From: Oscillospiraceae bacterium | Lineage (GTDB): Bacteria > Bacillota > Clostridia > Oscillospirales > Ruminococcaceae | Length of the DNA stretch: 53,864 bases | Assembly (NCBI GenBank): GCA_017396665.1 | Contig: JAFQLH010000066.1 | Coordinates: 1 to 53,864 of the forward strand | Direction: 5' to 3' | Shown here: piece after piece, positions 16,981-26,287 of the stretch | Numbering within the stretch: the first letter of the stretch is position 1 | How the letters are laid out: every line of letters begins with the position of its first letter | Notes under the pieces: model-generated | Seen by the model: only the letters and a program-made list of their open reading frames with translations | The model's database searches: none | Told to the model about the DNA's origin: nothing | Translations under genes and position numbers: made by a program

Positions 16981-17856
16981 ATGAACAGCGACCTCATTGA
17001 GCTTATAGACCGGAGCTATGCGAAAATGTCAAAAGGTCATAAGCGTATCGCAGACTATATCAAGGAGCATTACGACAAAGCAGCATTTATGACTGCCCTT
17101 AAATTCGGACAAACCGTCGGCGTCAGTGAATCTACCGTCGTAAGATTTGCCTCGGAGCTTGGCTTTGACGGATACCCAAGCCTCCAGAGCTCACTCCAGG
17201 ACTTGATGAGAAGTAAGCTCACTACCGTTCAGCGTATCGAGGTAACAAACGATACAATCGGCGATGACGATATCCTCAATAAAATGCTTTCTCTCGATAT
17301 CGAGAAGATAAGAAGAACTATGGAGGAAACCTCCCACGAGGACTTTAATAAAGCAGTTGAGAAAATCGCAGGCTGTAATACAATCTATATCATCGGTGCA
17401 AGAAGCTCAGCCTCACTTGCACAGTTCCTGTGGTATTACTTCAATCTCATATTCCCACAGGTCAAGCTTGTCCATGCCTCAACAAGAAGTGAGCTGTTTG
17501 AACAGATTATGCGTATTGATGAAAAGGACGTGCTTATCGGTATGTCCTTCCCAAGATACTCAAGACAAACCGTACTCGCTCTCCAGTATGCAAGGTCAAG
17601 AGGCGCAAGCGTCGTAGCAATTACCGACTGTGCCTCATCACCTCTTACACAGTATTCAGATTGTAACCTCTTTGCAAAAAGCGATATGGCATCATTCGTC
17701 GATTCGCTCGTAGCTCCGCTCAGCCTCATAAATGCACTCATCGTTGCAGTTTCAGCAAGAAATAAGGACGTTGTAACAAGAAACTTTGAACGCTTGGAGG
17801 AAATCTGGCGTGAGTATGAGGTGTACGAGGAAGCAAAGCCCGAATCTCAGGGATGA
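16981..17856 (+). CDS. MurR/RpiR family transcriptional regulator (HTH + SIS)
   Basis: 291 residues: N-terminal RpiR-type HTH (about 1-75, including VGVSESTVVRFASELGFDGYPSLQ) and a SIS sugar-phosphate-binding domain (about 110-245, IIGARSSASLAQFLWYYF). Such regulators usually sense phosphosugars (MurNAc-6-P, ribose-P, glucosamine-P). No sugar pathway gene is adjacent, so the ligand and target are unknown. SD GGAGATGA precedes ATG 16981. It lies in the same run of genes as ftsK and the following flavoprotein. Confidence 0.9.
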   Translation: MNSDLIELIDRSYAKMSKGHKRIADYIKEHYDKAAFMTALKFGQTVGVSESTVVRFASELGFDGYPSLQSSLQDLMRSKLTTVQRIEVTNDTIGDDDILNKMLSLDIEKIRRTMEETSHEDFNKAVEKIAGCNTIYIIGARSSASLAQFLWYYFNLIFPQVKLVHASTRSELFEQIMRIDEKDVLIGMSFPRYSRQTVLALQYARSRGASVVAITDCASSPLTQYSDCNLFAKSDMASFVDSLVAPLSLINALIVAVSARNKDVVTRNFERLEEIWREYEVYEEAKPESQG

Positions 17857-17884
17857 TAAAAAACCAACCGAAAGGATTGCTTCT

Positions 17885-19132
17885 ATGAATAAAAGTCAGG
17901 TCATTATCGTCGGTGCAGGCGCAGGAGGTCTTTTCTCTGCAATAATGCTTGCAAGAAACGGCGTGAAATGCCTCGTTATAGAGCAAAATAAAATCTTAGG
18001 AAAAAAGCTCCTCATTACAGGTAAGGGAAGATGCAACGTCACCAATAACTGCGACGCCCAGACCGTGATGAATAATATCCCGCATAACTCAAGATTTATG
18101 TATAGTGCCCTCAGCAGCTTTGAGCCAAAGGATACTATCAGATTTTTTGAGGAGCTCGGTGTGGAGCTTAAAACCGAAAGAGGGAACAGAGTGTTCCCCA
18201 AAAGCGATAGGTCGCAAAGTATTGTTAATGCACTCATAGACGAAGCTAAAAAGCTCGGAGTCAGATTTGTGAAGGAAAAGGTGCTCTCGCTCTCTCAGAA
18301 CGAGGGTAACATCTGCGAGGTTGTTACCGATAAAAGCAGATATCTTTGCGATAACGTAATTGTCGCAACAGGCGGAAAATCCTACCCGAATACAGGCTCA
18401 ACAGGTGACGGCTATGCGTTTGCAGAAAGTATGGGACATACCGTAACTGAGCTATGCCCGTCACTCGTTCCGATTGTTACCGAGGAAAGCGAGCCTGCTG
18501 AAATGATGGGACTGTCGCTTAAGAACGTAACCCTTACACTCAAGGATAATATAAAGAATAAGAAAATCTATTCCGAAATGGGCGAAATGCTCTTTACCCA
18601 CTTCGGAATTTCAGGGCCGCTTGTACTCTCTGCAAGTGCCCATATAGACAAAATCGAAAAGAACAGGTATACAGTCGAAATCGACTTAAAGCCTGCACTC
18701 AGCGAAAAACAGCTCGACGAAAGAATCCTGCGTGACTTCTCGCAGGAGCTTAACCGTGATTTCTGCAATTCACTCGGTATGCTTCTGCCGTCAGCTATTA
18801 TCCCGATTGTTGTTTCAAGAAGCAAAATCCCACCCGACCTGAAGGTCAATAGTATAACAAAACAACAGCGTCAGGCACTCGTGAATGCGATAAAATGCTA
18901 TACACTCACTGTCAGGGATTTCAGACCAATCGACGAAGCAATTATTACAAGAGGCGGAGTCAGCATCAAGGAAATCTCACCGAAAACTATGGAGTCAAAG
19001 CTTGTGAACGGACTCTATTTTGTCGGCGAAATAATCGACGTCGATGCATATACAGGAGGCTTCAATCTCCAGATTGCCTTCTCAACAGCCTATTGTGCCG
19101 CACAGGCAATTACAGAGAAGCTTGCGTATTAG
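17885..19132 (+). CDS. HI0933/BaiN-type FAD-dependent oxidoreductase
   Basis: A 415-residue flavoprotein of the HI0933 family (YhiN/BaiN-like). The N-terminal Rossmann FAD motif is GAGAGGLF (10-17), followed by GKGRCNVTN and the family's C-terminal GEIIDVDAYTGGFNLQIAFSTAY. The reaction is unsettled for most members; BaiN was proposed in bile acid dehydroxylation. I would not assign that here. The start is ATG 17885, 10 nt after AAAGGA. A longer in-frame extension would overlap the RpiR gene and lacks an SD. Its position just before cmk is common in Clostridia. Confidence 0.88.
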   Translation: MNKSQVIIVGAGAGGLFSAIMLARNGVKCLVIEQNKILGKKLLITGKGRCNVTNNCDAQTVMNNIPHNSRFMYSALSSFEPKDTIRFFEELGVELKTERGNRVFPKSDRSQSIVNALIDEAKKLGVRFVKEKVLSLSQNEGNICEVVTDKSRYLCDNVIVATGGKSYPNTGSTGDGYAFAESMGHTVTELCPSLVPIVTEESEPAEMMGLSLKNVTLTLKDNIKNKKIYSEMGEMLFTHFGISGPLVLSASAHIDKIEKNRYTVEIDLKPALSEKQLDERILRDFSQELNRDFCNSLGMLLPSAIIPIVVSRSKIPPDLKVNSITKQQRQALVNAIKCYTLTVRDFRPIDEAIITRGGVSIKEISPKTMESKLVNGLYFVGEIIDVDAYTGGFNLQIAFSTAYCAAQAITEKLAY

Positions 19133-19157
19133 TCGCACTTATGAAAGGAAGTTTTTT

Positions 19158-20552
19158 ATGTCAATAAATATCGCCCTCGACGGCCCGTCAGGTGCAGGAA
19201 AATCCACAATAGCAAAAATGCTCGCCAAGAAAATGGAGTATGTCTATGTCGATACAGGTGCACTTTATAGAGCAATCGCCCTGTTTATGCTCAGAAATGA
19301 CGTCGATATCTCGGATGATGACAAGGTAGTGGAAATGCTTCCGCAGGTGGAAGTCAACCTCTCTTATGTAGACGGCGCACAGCAGGTTCTTCTCTGTGGC
19401 GAAAATGTGTCAGATAAAATCAGAACACCCGAAGTATCAATGGGTGCATCAAGAGTTTCAGCTATCCCGCAGGTAAGACAGTTCCTGTTTGACCTCCAGC
19501 GTAATATCGCTAAAACAAATAATATCATTATGGACGGCAGAGATATCGGTACTGTCGTTCTGCCAAACGCTGATGTCAAGATTTTTCTTACCGCAACTGC
19601 CGAGGAAAGAGCAAACAGACGCTTTAAGGAGCTGCAGGAAAAAGGTGATACATCAACCTATGAGGAGGTCCTCGCAGATATAAATCAGCGTGACTATAAC
19701 GATACACATAGAGATGTCGCTCCGCTCAGGAAAGCAGACGACGCTGTGGAAATAGACTCTACAAAGCTCGATTTGGAGCAGGCTGTGCAAGCAATATATG
19801 ATACCATTCAGGCAGAGCTTGCCGGGAAGAATACAGAGAAGAATGAGGAGAGAAGGTCGTCACTTGCCGCTAAGCGTGAAGCCTTCGACTTCAGTAGTAT
19901 TGAACCTGTCGGTACACCGAAAAAGTATAATAAGCTAAAGCTATTTGGCTATGCAATACTCAGAGTGCTCGTTACCTTCTGCTTTAAAATTGCCTTCAAT
20001 CTCAAAATCACCGGCAAGGAGAATGTCCCTAAAACAGGCTCAAATATCTTTGCCTCAAACCATAGAAGCTATTTAGACCCTATTTTTATAGCAACAAAAG
20101 CCAAGGTCCCTAACAGCTATATGGCAAAGGACGAGCTGTTCCACGGCAATAAGTTCTTTACATGGCTCATCAAGTATATGGGCGCCTTCCCGGTTGTAAG
20201 AGGAAGCGGTGACTCAAGCGTTATCACAACCTCAATCGAAAAGCTCAGAAGCGGTAGAAACCTCATTATCTTCCCGGAGGGAACACGCTCAAAGGACGGT
20301 ACCCTCGGCAGAGGTAAAACAGGCGTGGCTCTTATAGCCGCTGTCGCACAGGTTCCCGTTGTCCCTGTCGCTATCTCGTTCAAAGGAGAAAAGCTTAAGT
20401 TCAGGTCAAAGGTTATCGTCAGCTACGGTAAACCAATCAGCCCCGAAGAGCTCAAGATAGACTCCGCTGATACCCGTGCAATGAAGCGTATAAAGACTAC
20501 TATTATGAATGGTATCGCTGAACTGGTGAATGAAAATGTTAACAAATTGTAA
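19158..20552 (+). CDS. cmk-plsC: Fused cytidylate kinase - lysophosphatidate acyltransferase
   Basis: A 464-residue fusion. Residues 1 to about 222 are CMP/dCMP kinase: Walker A GPSGAGKS (9-16), DGRDIGTVV, and the R-rich lid around RDYNDTHRD. After a charged linker (about 223-245) comes a PlsC-type 1-acylglycerol-3-phosphate acyltransferase with NHRSYLD (301-307, catalytic H302/D307), FPEGTR (372-377) and VPVVPVAI. In many Clostridia cmk and plsC are separate neighbours; here one uninterrupted frame joins them, with no stop or obvious internal SD. The start is ATG 19158 after AAAGGAAG. It ends 23 nt inside the next gene. Both active sites look intact. Confidence 0.92.
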   Translation: MSINIALDGPSGAGKSTIAKMLAKKMEYVYVDTGALYRAIALFMLRNDVDISDDDKVVEMLPQVEVNLSYVDGAQQVLLCGENVSDKIRTPEVSMGASRVSAIPQVRQFLFDLQRNIAKTNNIIMDGRDIGTVVLPNADVKIFLTATAEERANRRFKELQEKGDTSTYEEVLADINQRDYNDTHRDVAPLRKADDAVEIDSTKLDLEQAVQAIYDTIQAELAGKNTEKNEERRSSLAAKREAFDFSSIEPVGTPKKYNKLKLFGYAILRVLVTFCFKIAFNLKITGKENVPKTGSNIFASNHRSYLDPIFIATKAKVPNSYMAKDELFHGNKFFTWLIKYMGAFPVVRGSGDSSVITTSIEKLRSGRNLIIFPEGTRSKDGTLGRGKTGVALIAAVAQVPVVPVAISFKGEKLKFRSKVIVSYGKPISPEELKIDSADTRAMKRIKTTIMNGIAELVNENVNKL

Positions 20553-22512
20553 ATTTTTCACCGCAAAGACCGCAGGGTTTTGTTTTGGGGTGGACAGAGC
20601 CGTAAAAATAGTGTATAATAATTTAGATAATCGAAATAAAGTAGTTACACTCGGTCCCATTATCCATAACCGCAATGTTGTGGAGGATTTGGAGCGTAAG
20701 GGCGTCTTTGCAATTGATGACGTGTCGCAGGCAACTGCCGATATGACAGTGGTTATCCGTTCGCATGGCGTGGGTAAGAATGTCTACGATAAGCTGGCTG
20801 AAATAGGCTCGCAGGTCATAGATGCTACCTGTCCGTTCGTTTCAAGAATACACAAGATTGCAAGGGATAAAACAGAGGAAGGCTGTACAGTGCTTATCGC
20901 AGGGGATAAAACACATCCCGAGGTAGTCGGCATTTCAGGACATTGTGTAACTGAGCCTGTCGTTTTTTCTGACGAGAAGGAGCTTGTGAGTATTATCGGA
21001 AGCGGAATGCTCAGCGGAAAAAATGTAGCGGTGCTCGCCCAGACAACCTATAATACGCAGGTCTGGGAAAAGTGTCTTGCAGTAATCGAAGAAAAGCTGC
21101 CGGACGCTACGGTTTTCGATACAATATGTAATGCAACAAGTGAGCGTCAGCGTGAAGCGGCTGAGCTTGCAAAGGAATGCGACATGATGATAATTGTCGG
21201 CGGACGGCATAGCTCCAATACTCATAAGCTGTCAGCAGTCTGTGAAAAGTATTGTCCTACATATCTTATCGAAACAGCTTCGGAGCTCACAGGGCTCAAC
21301 TTCGGCAATGCCGAGAAAATAGGGATTTCTGCCGGTGCATCAACCCCGGCATATATAATCAAGGAGGTACAACAAACCATGAGTGAAATTTTAAACACAA
21401 TGGAAGAATTCAACCTGGAGGCAATCGACCAGAGCTTTCAAAAAATATATACGGGGAAAAAGGTAACTGGTATTGTTACAACTGTCAACAACAGCGAAGC
21501 AATGGTTGACATCGGAACAAAGCATACAGGTATTATCCCTGCATCCGAGCTCTCATATGATTCTTCCGCAAAGGCTTGCGACATCGTAAAGAAGGGCGAC
21601 GAGGTTGAGCTCATCGTTCTCAAGATTTCCGATAAGGACGGTATCGTAACACTTTCCAAGAAGCAGGTAGACGCTGTAAAGGGTCTCGAAGCAGTAGAAA
21701 AGGCTCTCGAAGACGGAACAGTACTCAAGGGTACAGTTACAAACGTTGTTAAGGGCGGCGTAATCCTCAACGCTAACGGCGTAAGAGTATTCGTTCCTGC
21801 ATCACAGGCAACAGCAAGACGTGACGATAAGCTCGAAGAGCTTCTCAAGAAGGAAGTTGACTTCAAGGTTCTCGAAGTAGTAGCTGCTAAGCAGAGAGTA
21901 GTTGGCTCTATCAGAGCAGTAGCTAAGGAAGCAAGAGCTGCAGCAAGAGCTAAGTTCTTTGAAAATGCTCAGGTTGGCGAAACAGCTAAGGGTACAGTTA
22001 AGTCTATCACAGATTACGGCGTGTTCGTAGACCTCGGCGGAATCGACGGACTCATCAGAAAGCCTGACCTTTCATGGAACAGAATCAAGCACCCATCTGA
22101 CGTGGTTGCAGTAGGCGACGAAATCGAAGTAATCATCAAGGACATCGACGCTGAAAACGGCAAGATTGCCCTTACATATAAGAAGGATGACGAAAATCCT
22201 TGGAATAAGTTTGTTGCAAACTATGCTGTTGACCAGGTAATCGAAGCAACTGTTGTTTCAATTACTTCATTCGGCGCATTTGCACAGATTATCGAGGGCG
22301 TTGACGGCCTCATCCATATCTCACAGATTGCTAATACCAGAGTTGGTAACGTAGCAGACCTGCTTGAGGTTGGTCAGAAGGTTGAAGTAAAGATTACTGA
22401 AATTGATACAGAAAAGAACAGAATCAGCCTTTCTATGAGAGCACTTCTCCCAGAGGAAGAAGCTGCTGAAGAAGAAGCACAGGAAGCTCCTGCAGCAGAA
22501 GAAGAGGAATAA
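20530..22512 (+). CDS. ispH-rpsA: Fused IspH (HMBPP reductase) - ribosomal protein S1
   Basis: A 660-residue fusion well known in Clostridia. IspH part (about 1-283): makes IPP and DMAPP from HMBPP with a [4Fe-4S] cluster; cluster cysteines C18 (GFCFGVDRAV), C101 (DATCPFV) and C200 (ICNATSERQ) are present, as is SHGVGKNVYDK. The S1 part has four S1 RNA-binding domains (roughly 310-380, 397-465, 482-552, 568-640) and an acidic Glu/Ala-rich tail. An internal AAGGAGGT plus ATG at 21379 could also give free S1 of 377 residues. It overlaps the end of cmk-plsC by 23 nt. ATG 20536 is an alternative start; neither has a strong SD, suggesting coupling to the upstream gene. Confidence 0.93.
   Translation: MKMLTNCKFFTAKTAGFCFGVDRAVKIVYNNLDNRNKVVTLGPIIHNRNVVEDLERKGVFAIDDVSQATADMTVVIRSHGVGKNVYDKLAEIGSQVIDATCPFVSRIHKIARDKTEEGCTVLIAGDKTHPEVVGISGHCVTEPVVFSDEKELVSIIGSGMLSGKNVAVLAQTTYNTQVWEKCLAVIEEKLPDATVFDTICNATSERQREAAELAKECDMMIIVGGRHSSNTHKLSAVCEKYCPTYLIETASELTGLNFGNAEKIGISAGASTPAYIIKEVQQTMSEILNTMEEFNLEAIDQSFQKIYTGKKVTGIVTTVNNSEAMVDIGTKHTGIIPASELSYDSSAKACDIVKKGDEVELIVLKISDKDGIVTLSKKQVDAVKGLEAVEKALEDGTVLKGTVTNVVKGGVILNANGVRVFVPASQATARRDDKLEELLKKEVDFKVLEVVAAKQRVVGSIRAVAKEARAAARAKFFENAQVGETAKGTVKSITDYGVFVDLGGIDGLIRKPDLSWNRIKHPSDVVAVGDEIEVIIKDIDAENGKIALTYKKDDENPWNKFVANYAVDQVIEATVVSITSFGAFAQIIEGVDGLIHISQIANTRVGNVADLLEVGQKVEVKITEIDTEKNRISLSMRALLPEEEAAEEEAQEAPAAEEEE
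21361..21381 (+). promoter_or_regulatory. Internal Shine-Dalgarno and ATG before the S1 part
   Basis: AAGGAGGT (21361-21368) followed after 10 nt by ATG (21379-21381), in frame with the fusion (codon 284). Initiation here would give a 377-residue protein, the normal length of free S1/YpfD-type proteins. The SD bases also encode Lys-Glu-Val of IspH, so chance is possible. Confidence 0.5.
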
Positions 22513-22522
22513 TCTGATTGTG

Positions 22523-22556
22523 ATAAGGGGGGCGTTTGTTCGTCTCCCTTTTTCGT
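22523..22556 (+). terminator. Intrinsic terminator after ispH-rpsA
   Basis: A 10-bp stem with G-U pairs (22525-22534 with 22541-22550), 6-nt loop and T run. Confidence 0.75.
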
Positions 22557-22592
22557 TTTAGGAAGAAATTACAATGCAGAATAAATTCTTTT

Positions 22593-22620
22593 TTGGCATC
22601 AGAAACTATACTTGTAGAAT
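22593..22620 (+). promoter_or_regulatory. Candidate SigA promoter of the PBP gene
   Basis: TTGGCA (22593-22598), 16-nt spacer, TAGAAT (22615-22620). Confidence 0.5.
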
Positions 22621-22663
22621 AATAAAGTAAAGAGCAATTTTTGAAAGGCATAAGCTTTGAATT

Positions 22664-24934
22664 ATGGAAAACAAGAGAACTTCAGCTAAAAAGAAAAAGA
22701 TAATAAAGAGCATCAAGAAAACTCTCGGAGTGCTGGGAACTCTGCTTTGCTCACTTATACTCGTTATCATAATTACAGGCTCAGTGTTTGTAACGGCGAT
22801 AACGGTGTATGTGTTCAACTTCGCAGAAGGTACAGAGGACTATGTTTCACTCGAAGAAATCGAGCTTACCTATACCTCGCAGATTCTTGCACCTAACCCC
22901 GACTACGACGGCACAAACGAGCAGTGGCAGGTCTACTATACAATGTCATCTGCCGGTGACAAAATGGTCTGGACAGAGTTTGACGAAATCTCAAGATATG
23001 TAATCGACGCGTTCGTCTGCTCAGAGGACGAAAGATTCTATGACCACGATGGCGTTGACTTCAAGCGTACCTTCGGTGCCTTTGTAAATATCTTTATCCC
23101 AATCTATGATAATATGCAGGGTGGTTCTACTATTACCCAGCAGACTATTAAGGTAATCACAGGCGACGACGCAAGAGACGGCGTTGAAGGTGTTTCGAGA
23201 AAGATAAGAGAAATCCTGCGTTCTATCAATACCGAGAATACCTACGGTAAGGACGATATCCTCGAAGCGTACCTCAACGTTATCTACCTCGGAAGAGCAG
23301 AGGGCTGTAACTATTACGGCGTGCAGTCTGCAAGTAACTTCTACTTCGGCAAGGACGTTAATGACCTTACGCTTGCCGAGGCAGCTACAATCGCCGCAAT
23401 CAATAAAGACCCGACATTCTATAACCCGTACAGAAACCCTGATAATAATAAGGGCAGAGCTACCTATATCCTAAACAAAATGTACGAGAACGGCGCCGTT
23501 TCCTCTGACGAGTACTATAACGCACTCTCAGAGCTCGAAACAATAAAGATTGTCGGAGATACAACCTATTCCACAAGCGGAGAACAGCTTTCCGCTCAGT
23601 CTTCTGTAAGCTCATATTATGTCGATGCTACTATCAGCCAGGCAATTACCGAGCTTATGGATATCTACGGAATCGACTATGATACCGCTTCATCAAGACT
23701 CTATAGCGGCGGATATAAAATCTATACAAATGTTGACCTTGAAATGCAGGAAAAGCTCGAGCAGGAATACCTCGATGATACAAACTTCCAGTCGTATGAG
23801 CTCGAAGAAGACGACCTGCTCAGTGCCTTCATCTGTATGGACTATGAGGGCAAGGTGCTCGCCGTAATAGGTAACAGAGGCGAAAAGGAATCCTCAAGAG
23901 TGTGGAATAACGCTACTATGGCTACCCGTTCGCCGGGCTCAACCATTAAGCCGCTTTCTGCATTTGCTCCCGCTATCGAGCAGGATATGGTGACATGGTC
24001 AACACTCCTCAAGGACGACCCGATTGACCTCGCCCCTGCAGGAAGTACAGAACCAAACCTGTTCCCGAATAACTACTCTGAGTATGGTGACGATAACCCG
24101 AACTGGAGCCATAAGCTCATGACAGTAGAGAAAATGCTCGAAACCTCTACAAATACAGGTGCGGCACAGCTCGTAAGAATGCTCACTCCGTCATATTGCT
24201 ATAACTTCCTCCAGGGAAGTCTCGGATTTACAAGCCTCGTACAGAGAGACGACAGCGGAAGAAGTGACGTCGCATATTCTCCTATGACAGTAGGCTCGCT
24301 TACCAGAGGTATGTACCTCTCGGAACTCGTGGCTGCGTATCAGATATTCGGCAACGGTGGCGTGTATTACGGACATTCGTTTATCAATAAGATTGTCGAT
24401 AAGGACGATAAGGTAGTCTATGAGCACGACCCTTATCAGCTTAAGGCTATCGGCTCTGATACAGCATATGTCCTCAACAGAATGATGCTTCAGGTTGTAG
24501 AAGGTCCGGACGGTACAGGAAAGGCTGCAAACCTCGATACAGTTGAGGTTATCGCTAAAACAGGTACATCTGAAAACTGGGAAAACCTTACCTTTGTCGC
24601 TTGTACTCCTGAGTATGTCAGCGGTATCTGGGTAGGTTATGAAAACCCTGATGTCATTGATACTTCAAAGTACCAGAGCATCGCTAAGATGTGGAAGAAC
24701 GTGTTCGGCGAAATTGCCGACGCAGGTACAGTCAAGACCTTCAAGGGCGACTCAAATGTCTCCCACCTCAGATATTGTACAAAAACAGGTCTTATAGCAA
24801 CTGCCGATTGTGAATCAACAGCTATGGGCTACTTTAAGAACAGCAATACGCCTGAAACCTGTATGGAATGCCTCGATATCGACGATGACGCTATGGATAA
24901 CGTGGATGACGATTCCGATATCTACGGAAACTAA
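22664..24934 (+). CDS. Class A penicillin-binding protein (transglycosylase/transpeptidase)
   Basis: A 756-residue bifunctional peptidoglycan synthase anchored by one membrane segment (about 25-52) after a Lys-rich cytoplasmic tail. The GT51 transglycosylase has SEDERFYDHDGVD (120-132, probable catalytic E121) and QGGSTITQQTIK. The transpeptidase has all three motifs: SxxK at S426-K429 (SPGSTIKP), SxN at S495-N497 and KTGT at 632-635. The C-terminus is a short Asp-rich tail. Length matches PBP1A-type enzymes. The nearest SD (AAAGG) is rather distant, about 15 nt, from ATG 22664. It is probably monocistronic, between two terminator-like structures. Confidence 0.93.
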   Translation: MENKRTSAKKKKIIKSIKKTLGVLGTLLCSLILVIIITGSVFVTAITVYVFNFAEGTEDYVSLEEIELTYTSQILAPNPDYDGTNEQWQVYYTMSSAGDKMVWTEFDEISRYVIDAFVCSEDERFYDHDGVDFKRTFGAFVNIFIPIYDNMQGGSTITQQTIKVITGDDARDGVEGVSRKIREILRSINTENTYGKDDILEAYLNVIYLGRAEGCNYYGVQSASNFYFGKDVNDLTLAEAATIAAINKDPTFYNPYRNPDNNKGRATYILNKMYENGAVSSDEYYNALSELETIKIVGDTTYSTSGEQLSAQSSVSSYYVDATISQAITELMDIYGIDYDTASSRLYSGGYKIYTNVDLEMQEKLEQEYLDDTNFQSYELEEDDLLSAFICMDYEGKVLAVIGNRGEKESSRVWNNATMATRSPGSTIKPLSAFAPAIEQDMVTWSTLLKDDPIDLAPAGSTEPNLFPNNYSEYGDDNPNWSHKLMTVEKMLETSTNTGAAQLVRMLTPSYCYNFLQGSLGFTSLVQRDDSGRSDVAYSPMTVGSLTRGMYLSELVAAYQIFGNGGVYYGHSFINKIVDKDDKVVYEHDPYQLKAIGSDTAYVLNRMMLQVVEGPDGTGKAANLDTVEVIAKTGTSENWENLTFVACTPEYVSGIWVGYENPDVIDTSKYQSIAKMWKNVFGEIADAGTVKTFKGDSNVSHLRYCTKTGLIATADCESTAMGYFKNSNTPETCMECLDIDDDAMDNVDDDSDIYGN

Positions 24935-24946
24935 TATTTGACGATG

Positions 24947-24973
24947 AATGCCTTTGCTTCGTGCGAAGGCATT
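24947..24973 (+). terminator. Hairpin after the PBP gene, possible terminator
   Basis: An 11-bp stem (24947-24957 with 24963-24973, one T-G pair) with a 5-nt loop, but only a weak T tract follows. Confidence 0.5.
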
Positions 24974-25000
24974 TGCTTAGACAAAATACGGAGAGTGTTT

Positions 25001-26119
25001 ATGGAAAAACTAAGACTTTGTTGTCCTTGCCACTTCGGACTCGAAAGTGTGCTGAACTTTGAAATAAAGAAAATCGGCGGCGAGAATATTACCGTCACCG
25101 ACGGAAAGGTGTCCTTCGACGGAGATGCAGAAATACTTGCAAAAGCAAACCTTCGTACCTCTGTCGCAGAAAGAGTCCTCATAGAGCTTAAAAGCTTTAA
25201 AGCGGAAACCTTCGAGGAGCTGTTCCAGGGTGTCAAAAGTATAGAGTGGGAACGCTTTGTCGGAAAGAACGACGCATTCCCCGTTAAAACAGGCTATTCA
25301 CTCCACTCAAAGCTCACAAGTATCCCCGATTGCCAGTCAATTGTCAAGAAGGCTGCTGTAGAAAGACTCAAGAGTAAATACGGCATATCATGGTTTGAGG
25401 AAACAGGCGCAACGCTCCCCATACAGTTTTCTATCTTTAAGGATGTAGCAACAATCTACCTCGAAACAAGTGGCGAAGGTCTCCATAAAAGAGGCTACCG
25501 CCGAAAGTCTAACGACGCTCCAATCAAGGAAACACTCGCAGCAGGTATCGTTGACCTCGCAAGAGTAAGACGTGACAGCATTGTCTGTGACCCTATGTGC
25601 GGCTCCGGTACGTTTCTTATCGAGTCTGCCTATAAAGCGCTCAGTATTTCCCCGGGAATAAGAAGACATTTTCTCGCAGAGGACTGGAGCTGTTTTGATA
25701 AAAACGTGTGGAAAAATGCAAGGGAACAAGCCCTCGCCGATATAGATAAGCAGGGGAAATTCCATGCCTACGGCTCTGATATAGACCCGGCCTGTGCAGA
25801 CCTTTCAATTATGAATTCAAAGAAAGCAGGCGTCAATTCAAAAATCTCAGTCGATAATGCTGATGTCAGAAGCTTTAAGCTCCCTAAGGGCGCAATTACA
25901 ATATGTAATCCACCGTATGGCGAAAGACTCCTGGAGATAAAACAGGCGGAAGAGCTCTATAAGGTTCTCGGTCAGAAGCTCTCACCATCAAAGGATAATC
26001 CTTGCTATATAATTTCACCGCACGAGGACTTTGAAAAGTTCTTCGGAAAGAAGGCGGACAAACGCAGAAAGCTGTATAACGGTATGATAAAATGTCAGCT
26101 TTTTATGTACTACCTATAA
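25001..26119 (+). CDS. THUMP-domain class I SAM RNA methyltransferase (RlmL/Trm14 N-terminal type)
   Basis: A 372-residue cytoplasmic methyltransferase. An N-terminal ferredoxin-like/THUMP region (about 1-165) precedes a Rossmann SAM-binding domain with DPMCGSGTFLIESA (197-210) and the base-amino methylation motif NPPYGE (303-308). Such proteins, often labelled 'putative N6-adenine DNA methylase', modify guanosine N2 in 23S rRNA or tRNA. The exact target cannot be read from sequence. The start is ATG 25001 with SD ACGGAGAG; an upstream extension to 24938 overlaps the hairpin and is unlikely. Followed by a clear terminator. Confidence 0.88.
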   Translation: MEKLRLCCPCHFGLESVLNFEIKKIGGENITVTDGKVSFDGDAEILAKANLRTSVAERVLIELKSFKAETFEELFQGVKSIEWERFVGKNDAFPVKTGYSLHSKLTSIPDCQSIVKKAAVERLKSKYGISWFEETGATLPIQFSIFKDVATIYLETSGEGLHKRGYRRKSNDAPIKETLAAGIVDLARVRRDSIVCDPMCGSGTFLIESAYKALSISPGIRRHFLAEDWSCFDKNVWKNAREQALADIDKQGKFHAYGSDIDPACADLSIMNSKKAGVNSKISVDNADVRSFKLPKGAITICNPPYGERLLEIKQAEELYKVLGQKLSPSKDNPCYIISPHEDFEKFFGKKADKRRKLYNGMIKCQLFMYYL

Positions 26120-26167
26120 GTAAAGACAGAATTTATAAAAAAATAAATACCACTCGTTCGTTTTTAG

Positions 26168-26206
26168 TCAAGGCTATGAAAGTTTGTTTTTCATAGCCTT
26201 GTTTTC
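26168..26206 (+). terminator. Intrinsic terminator after the methyltransferase gene
   Basis: A 12-bp perfect stem AAGGCTATGAAA/TTTCATAGCCTT beginning at 26170, followed by a T-rich tract. Confidence 0.85.
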
Positions 26207-26236
26207 TTGACAAGAAAGGGTGAAAAAACGTATACT
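26207..26236 (+). promoter_or_regulatory. SigA promoter of glnN
   Basis: TTGACA (26207-26212), 18-nt spacer, TATACT (26231-26236). The expected start is near 26243. Confidence 0.65.
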
Positions 26237-26254
26237 TTTATTGTAGAATGAAAT

Positions 26255-26272
26255 CGGTATGTCTTCATACCG
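26255..26272 (+). promoter_or_regulatory. Hairpin/operator-like inverted repeat in the glnN leader
   Basis: A perfect 7-bp inverted repeat CGGTATG-TCTT-CATACCG immediately upstream of the SD (CGGAGG). It may be an RNA hairpin shielding the SD region or a protein-binding site; position is consistent with either. Confidence 0.45.
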
Positions 26273-26287
26273 TACGGAGGTATATGT

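Noticed and set aside
17786-17884. N-terminal extension of the HI0933-type flavoprotein overlapping the RpiR gene
   Set aside because: The FAD Rossmann motif normally starts within the first ten residues, and ATG 17885 has an AAAGGA SD.
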